DNA from: Artemia franciscana
Taxonomy: Eukaryota > Arthropoda > Branchiopoda > Anostraca > Artemiidae
Assembly (NCBI RefSeq): GCF_032884065.1
Contig: NC_088865.1
Span: 45,509,685-45,573,684, forward strand
Direction: 5' to 3'
Length of the DNA stretch: 64,000 nt
Below the pieces are notes generated by a model. It had not been told where the DNA came from. It worked only from the letters and a program-made list of their open reading frames with translations, and did not search any database. Positions within the stretch are counted from its first letter, which is position 1; each line of letters begins with the position of its first letter. Shown piece by piece: positions 60,316 to 64,000 of this stretch. The position numbers were made by a program, and so were the translations under genes.

Positions 60316-62009
60316 ACCATATTGTTCCATCCTTTCAGTTTAAAAACAGGTTTTTAATATTTAATTTCTGACCCTCTTCATTCGTGCTAGGAAATGCCAC
60401 TATACCAATAGTGATTAATATACAAGCTTAAATTGTAAGAAATATGCTTTAATATAACTTTAAATGAAGATCGTATAAGACATAATATGATCTCTGGAAA
60501 TCCGGTTATTTCTCTCTGCACAAGAGTGAACTTCAGGCTATGAAAAAAAAATTCTAAAGCTAGTCTATAGTCCTAATACTATCAAGATGGCTTTACTTCG
60601 AACTTGTAAACAAACTAATCATGATATGACCTTATCAGAACCAAAACAAGAGCCAGGCATTGAACTAAGCCATCACGCAGAAGTGATACCAAATTAAACG
60701 AGAAAACAATAAAAATAAAGCAAGAATCCTAAAATGGATTCATGCTTTATCTTAAAATAGATTACTCCTTAAAATGATTGATGATATTTTTATTCTGTGA
60801 AGTGTCCTTAATTGGTTTGCTTTTACTGTGCCAAAACTCCTATATTTTTTTTGTTCAGTAAAGAGCTAATTTTCTATAATCCCTCCGCGGGGGAGTATTT
60901 TCTGTGCTTTTTTGGGAGGGGGTATTTTCGGGTTTTTTTCCGGGGAGGAGGGGGGGTTAAACACCAAGGAACTTAGAAATCAGCATAAAAAACCAACAAT
61001 GTGACATTTGTCGTCAAAATTCTTTATTTATGTTAAAATTTACTTTAATTTTAGCTCCTGTTTGTTTTAAGTTTCAATGTTACCCCTTATATAGGTTTAA
61101 TTTTAGATACTTGTATGATAAACCCCCTACCACTCAAGTTGTTTATTCATTGACGCATTACAGAACCGGCTTTTTCGTTTGTTTCTCTCAGCTTAGCGTG
61201 AGACAAGACAAAAAGATGTGACAAAATAGATGGAAAATATATAATTTGCGCCATTTGTTTGCACATTAGGGGGGGAATTATTTGGAAAGTGTCAAGTTAG
61301 AAAACAGCTCTTACTATATAATATGCAGAATAATTGTACCTAACACATCAGACATGCAGACCCGCTATACTTTACCCCCCCCCCCCCTAAGGTGCAAATA
61401 TGTATCCCAAAATTGTTTCTAAAGTGTTATATTTTTGTCTTAAGTTGGTAAATTTTATTAGGATTGTCCGTCAGAGAAACACATTAGAAGAACATTAGGT
61501 AGGGGATATGTCATATAAGTACCAGCTTTTTTCTATTTAATTTACCTATCTGGAAATTGCAGTCAATATTTGTTTTTGTTTTTTAATATTATTAATGGGT
61601 TACAGGGATTTTTGTCTTAATGAAGAATTACTACTGCTATTTGCAGGTCACACGTATTCACTATTTATTTATTTTTAATTTGGAAACAACTTTGAAGTTT
61701 TGCCACAATATCACCAATAATCAAAAGGGTATTATATCAAAATATAATATCACAAAATCACAATAATCAATATCCCAATATCAAAAGCTCTGAAAAAGGC
61801 TTGATTTACTACGTGGATCCAATCTCAACTTGAGCCTGAAAACACAGCTAAAACCAATTTCAGCTCCCACATTTTCGCAAAGAAATTCATTTTTGTTTTC
61901 TTTCCCAAAAATTCCCCGAATCTTGAAGACTTGTCACCAGAAACTCCCCGATTTCTTAAGACTTGTCCCCGAATTTTAAGATTATAGAGTGGAAGCCCTG
62001 ACTGAGGGT
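60316..62009. other. AT-rich DNA without recognised features
   Basis: Holds G runs at about 60945-60957 and a C run at 61375-61388. No FAR exon or transposon family was identified. Confidence 0.45.
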
Positions 62010-62250
62010 ATCAAGTTGAAACTTTCAGGGCTACTGCTATTAATATTTCTGTTTTTATATTTTGAATAAATTAAAAGAGTCTAAGCGTGTCCAGGTTGTC
62101 ATGGAGTAAAGAAAGGTTGTTTAGAGAATAATATTAAGTTTTATTTTTTAGGTCAACTTGAAGTGATATAAAGTCGAATTAAACAATACTATTTGTGTTC
62201 AGATTAAAAACTGTTGAAAAAGTTTCTCCAACATGCAAATAGCAAGTCAA
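62010..62250. repeat. Copy of the 12000-12260 repeat
   Basis: Same order of landmarks as 12000-12260 and the same end, 'agtttctccaacatgcaaat'. Confidence 0.75.
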
Positions 62251-62319
62251 ACTTTATTTTTATAGATAAAAACGAAAAAAGTATAAATTTTTTTCTATGA
62301 AAAGATTATCTAAATAAAA

Positions 62320-62850
62320 AACGAACAGAAATTAATCTAAAAAAAAATTCCACACGACAAGTTTTTCAAAGAAAAGTGAAGAACTCCATTAAGCCAAAAA
62401 TAAGCAGAAATAAATTCAAATAATCTTCCAAGCGTAAAACTACCATAAATCACCATCAATAAATAAATGAAAGCCAAAACGAACAGAAAATATAATAAAT
62501 AAACAAGTCAAGACTATCTAAATAAAAAACGAACATAAATTAATTTAGAAAAATTTTCCAAGGAGCAAGTTTTTTAAAGAAAAGTAAAGAGCTCCATTAA
62601 GCCAAAAATTAGCAGAAATAAATTCAAATGATCTTCCAAGGAAAAACTACCGCAAATTACCATCAATAAATAAATTAAACCAAAAAAAAAACAACAGAAA
62701 TTACAGTAAATAACCGAGTTATTCTCAAAACGATCAAAAATTAACACGAGTAGTAATGACAACCCTCGTACCCACTTAAGACCAGAACATATTTTGCACT
62801 TTACTGAAGAAAAAAACAACAGCAAATGGCCGTAGATTGTCTGTTAAATA
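62320..62850. repeat. Tandem duplication, unit about 200 bp, plus shared tail
   Basis: 'aagaaaagtgaagaactcca' at 62371 and 'aagaaaagtaaagagctcca' at 62577 head equal units that include 'ttaagccaaaaat' and 'aagcagaaataaattcaaa'. The tail (62710-62810) matches 51960-52060 and 11510-11620. Confidence 0.75.
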
Positions 62851-63395
62851 TACATATTTGTTCTTTAAAGTTTTGATAATTTTTTATTTATTAAAGAAAA
62901 AGGTGAAACATTCAAAATGTATTTTGTATCTTGAGAAACGCGCAATTTGAGGTTTAAGGCACCTGGACCCCTATCAAAAAATATATAAACCTCTGTACTC
63001 CTACAAAAATTGGCCTTTAACTATTTATTCCTACATAATCGTTAGTGTGGTTTTCATGTAGCCTGCGCTCAATTTAACAATGACAGTTTTGTCTGGACTG
63101 AACATTTATTGGGACGAATATACTGCTGCGCAGGAGTATGCCTTTGGGACTAGGGGCCAATATAAACAGCTCTTATATAGTTCTAACCCGAATAGTTGCC
63201 TTCAAACTTCAGCTCTATAGTATTTTGACCCTGACGGGTCAAAGATAATATCTTCGCAATATGATTGGGATTTGGCAGTAATGGATATTCCATTTTTGTT
63301 GCTATCTCTCTCGTTACTTAGAAAGGGCTCTAGGACTTTGATCTTCTGATGAAATTATCCTTTTGCTAATATTGTACAGCCCATTTCTTAATAAA
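62851..63395. other. Non-coding DNA, nothing recognised
   Basis: No repeat family match apart from the approach to the core at 63396. No exon seen. Confidence 0.45.
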
Positions 63396-63694
63396 ATTAA
63401 ATAAAAAAAACTAGTTTTTTTAACTGAAAGTAAGGAGCGACATTAAAACTTAAAACGAACAGAAATTACTCCGTATATGAAATGGGTTGTCCCCTCCGCA
63501 GTCCCTCGCTCTTTACGCTAAAGTTTTTAATTGTTTTAAAAAGTAGAATTGTGGCAAAGAGTCAAACTTTAGCGTAAAGAGCGAGGGACTGCGGAGGGGA
63601 CAACCCATTTCATATACGGAGTAATTTCTGTTCGTTTTAAGTTTTAATGTCGCTCCTTACTTTCAGTTAAAAAAACTAGTTTTTTTTATTTAAT
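63396..63694. repeat. Palindromic core, perfect 131-bp inverted repeat
   Basis: Arm 63396-63526 and arm 63564-63694 are exact reverse complements as far as I could check base by base, with a 37-nt spacer. Almost identical to 37468-37766, so this is the least decayed subfamily here. Confidence 0.95.
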
Positions 63695-64000
63695 TTCTGA
63701 ACGTTTTTGAATTAATGCATGTTTGATTTTGGCTCTCCGCACATAAATTATTGAAATGAAATTAGTATATTAATTTTTTTTTGGCTAAAACGTCTGTACA
63801 CTTCCCAATAACCATTACTATATGTAAACACTGGTCAAAGTTTGTAACTTGCAGCCCCTCCCCCAGGAATTGTGGGGGAGTAAGTCATTCCCAAAGACAT
63901 AACTATTATGGTTTTCGACTATGCGGAACAAAATGTCTATCTTAAAATTTTAATCTGTTGACTTTTGGAAAAAAATTAGCGTGGGAGGGGGCCTATTTGC
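63695..64000 (-). repeat. Fold-back family, reverse arm running off the window
   Basis: 'ttctgaacgtttttgaatta', 'tttggctctccgcacataaa', then a jump (deletion at about 63786) to 'aaaacgtctgtacacttccc' and 'cagcccctcccccaggaatt'. The element continues beyond 64000. Confidence 0.9.

Overview
The window is eukaryotic, repeat-dominated, AT-rich DNA. It has spliced exons with GT-AG borders, long TA and poly-T tracts, a Helitron, LINE and SINE remnants, and no bacterial-type operons, rRNA or CRISPR. The two genes and the repeat types suggest an arthropod. A branchiopod crustacean such as Artemia is a guess from a feeling of familiarity with the repeats, not a demonstrated assignment. One assembly gap (100 N) lies at 3901-4000.

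Only two host genes can be supported. A Dbl-family RhoGEF is on the minus strand, with two adjacent exons (20436-20125, then 18207-18022) that join in frame across the start of the DH domain. A fatty acyl-CoA reductase (FAR) is on the plus strand, with its first three coding exons (26449-26640, 52914-53162, 56688-56833). These exons give about 195 residues of the NAD(P)-binding reductase domain. The active-site YxxxK region and C-terminal half must lie right of the window. FAR intron 1 is about 26.3 kb and is almost entirely transposon-derived. The two genes point away from each other; no 5' exons of the RhoGEF were found, so the FAR may even lie inside a RhoGEF intron.

Most of the rest is one repeat system. 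Its core is a palindrome of about 300 bp. On either side lie arms of about 1-1.4 kb, whose outer tips carry a small hairpin (CAGTTCGT / ACGAACTG). Complete, half, nested and truncated copies occur from 0.7 kb to the right edge. Examples are 36023-38060, 40076-43270 and 58200-60315, and a core with a 131-bp perfect inverted repeat lies at 63396-63694. A second inverted-repeat family has tips with a 'ggttgcagct' motif (6495-9979, 10414-11640, 45888-49036). The 45888-49036 copy contains a deleted Helitron (46209-47385), which in turn contains a tRNA-derived SINE with an A-rich tail.

By region: 0-5 kb has tandem repeats of about 145, 205 and 250-400 bp. 5-12 kb has the large inverted repeat and its copies. 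12-20 kb has fold-back pieces and the RhoGEF exons. 20.9-22.55 kb is a satellite of about 170 bp. 22.5-26 kb is fold-back copies. 26.4-57 kb is the FAR gene with its repeat-filled introns. 57-64 kb is fold-back copies and simple repeats. Nothing amounts to a new enzymatic system. The most distinctive feature is the dense hairpin-forming DNA inside a transcribed FAR intron.
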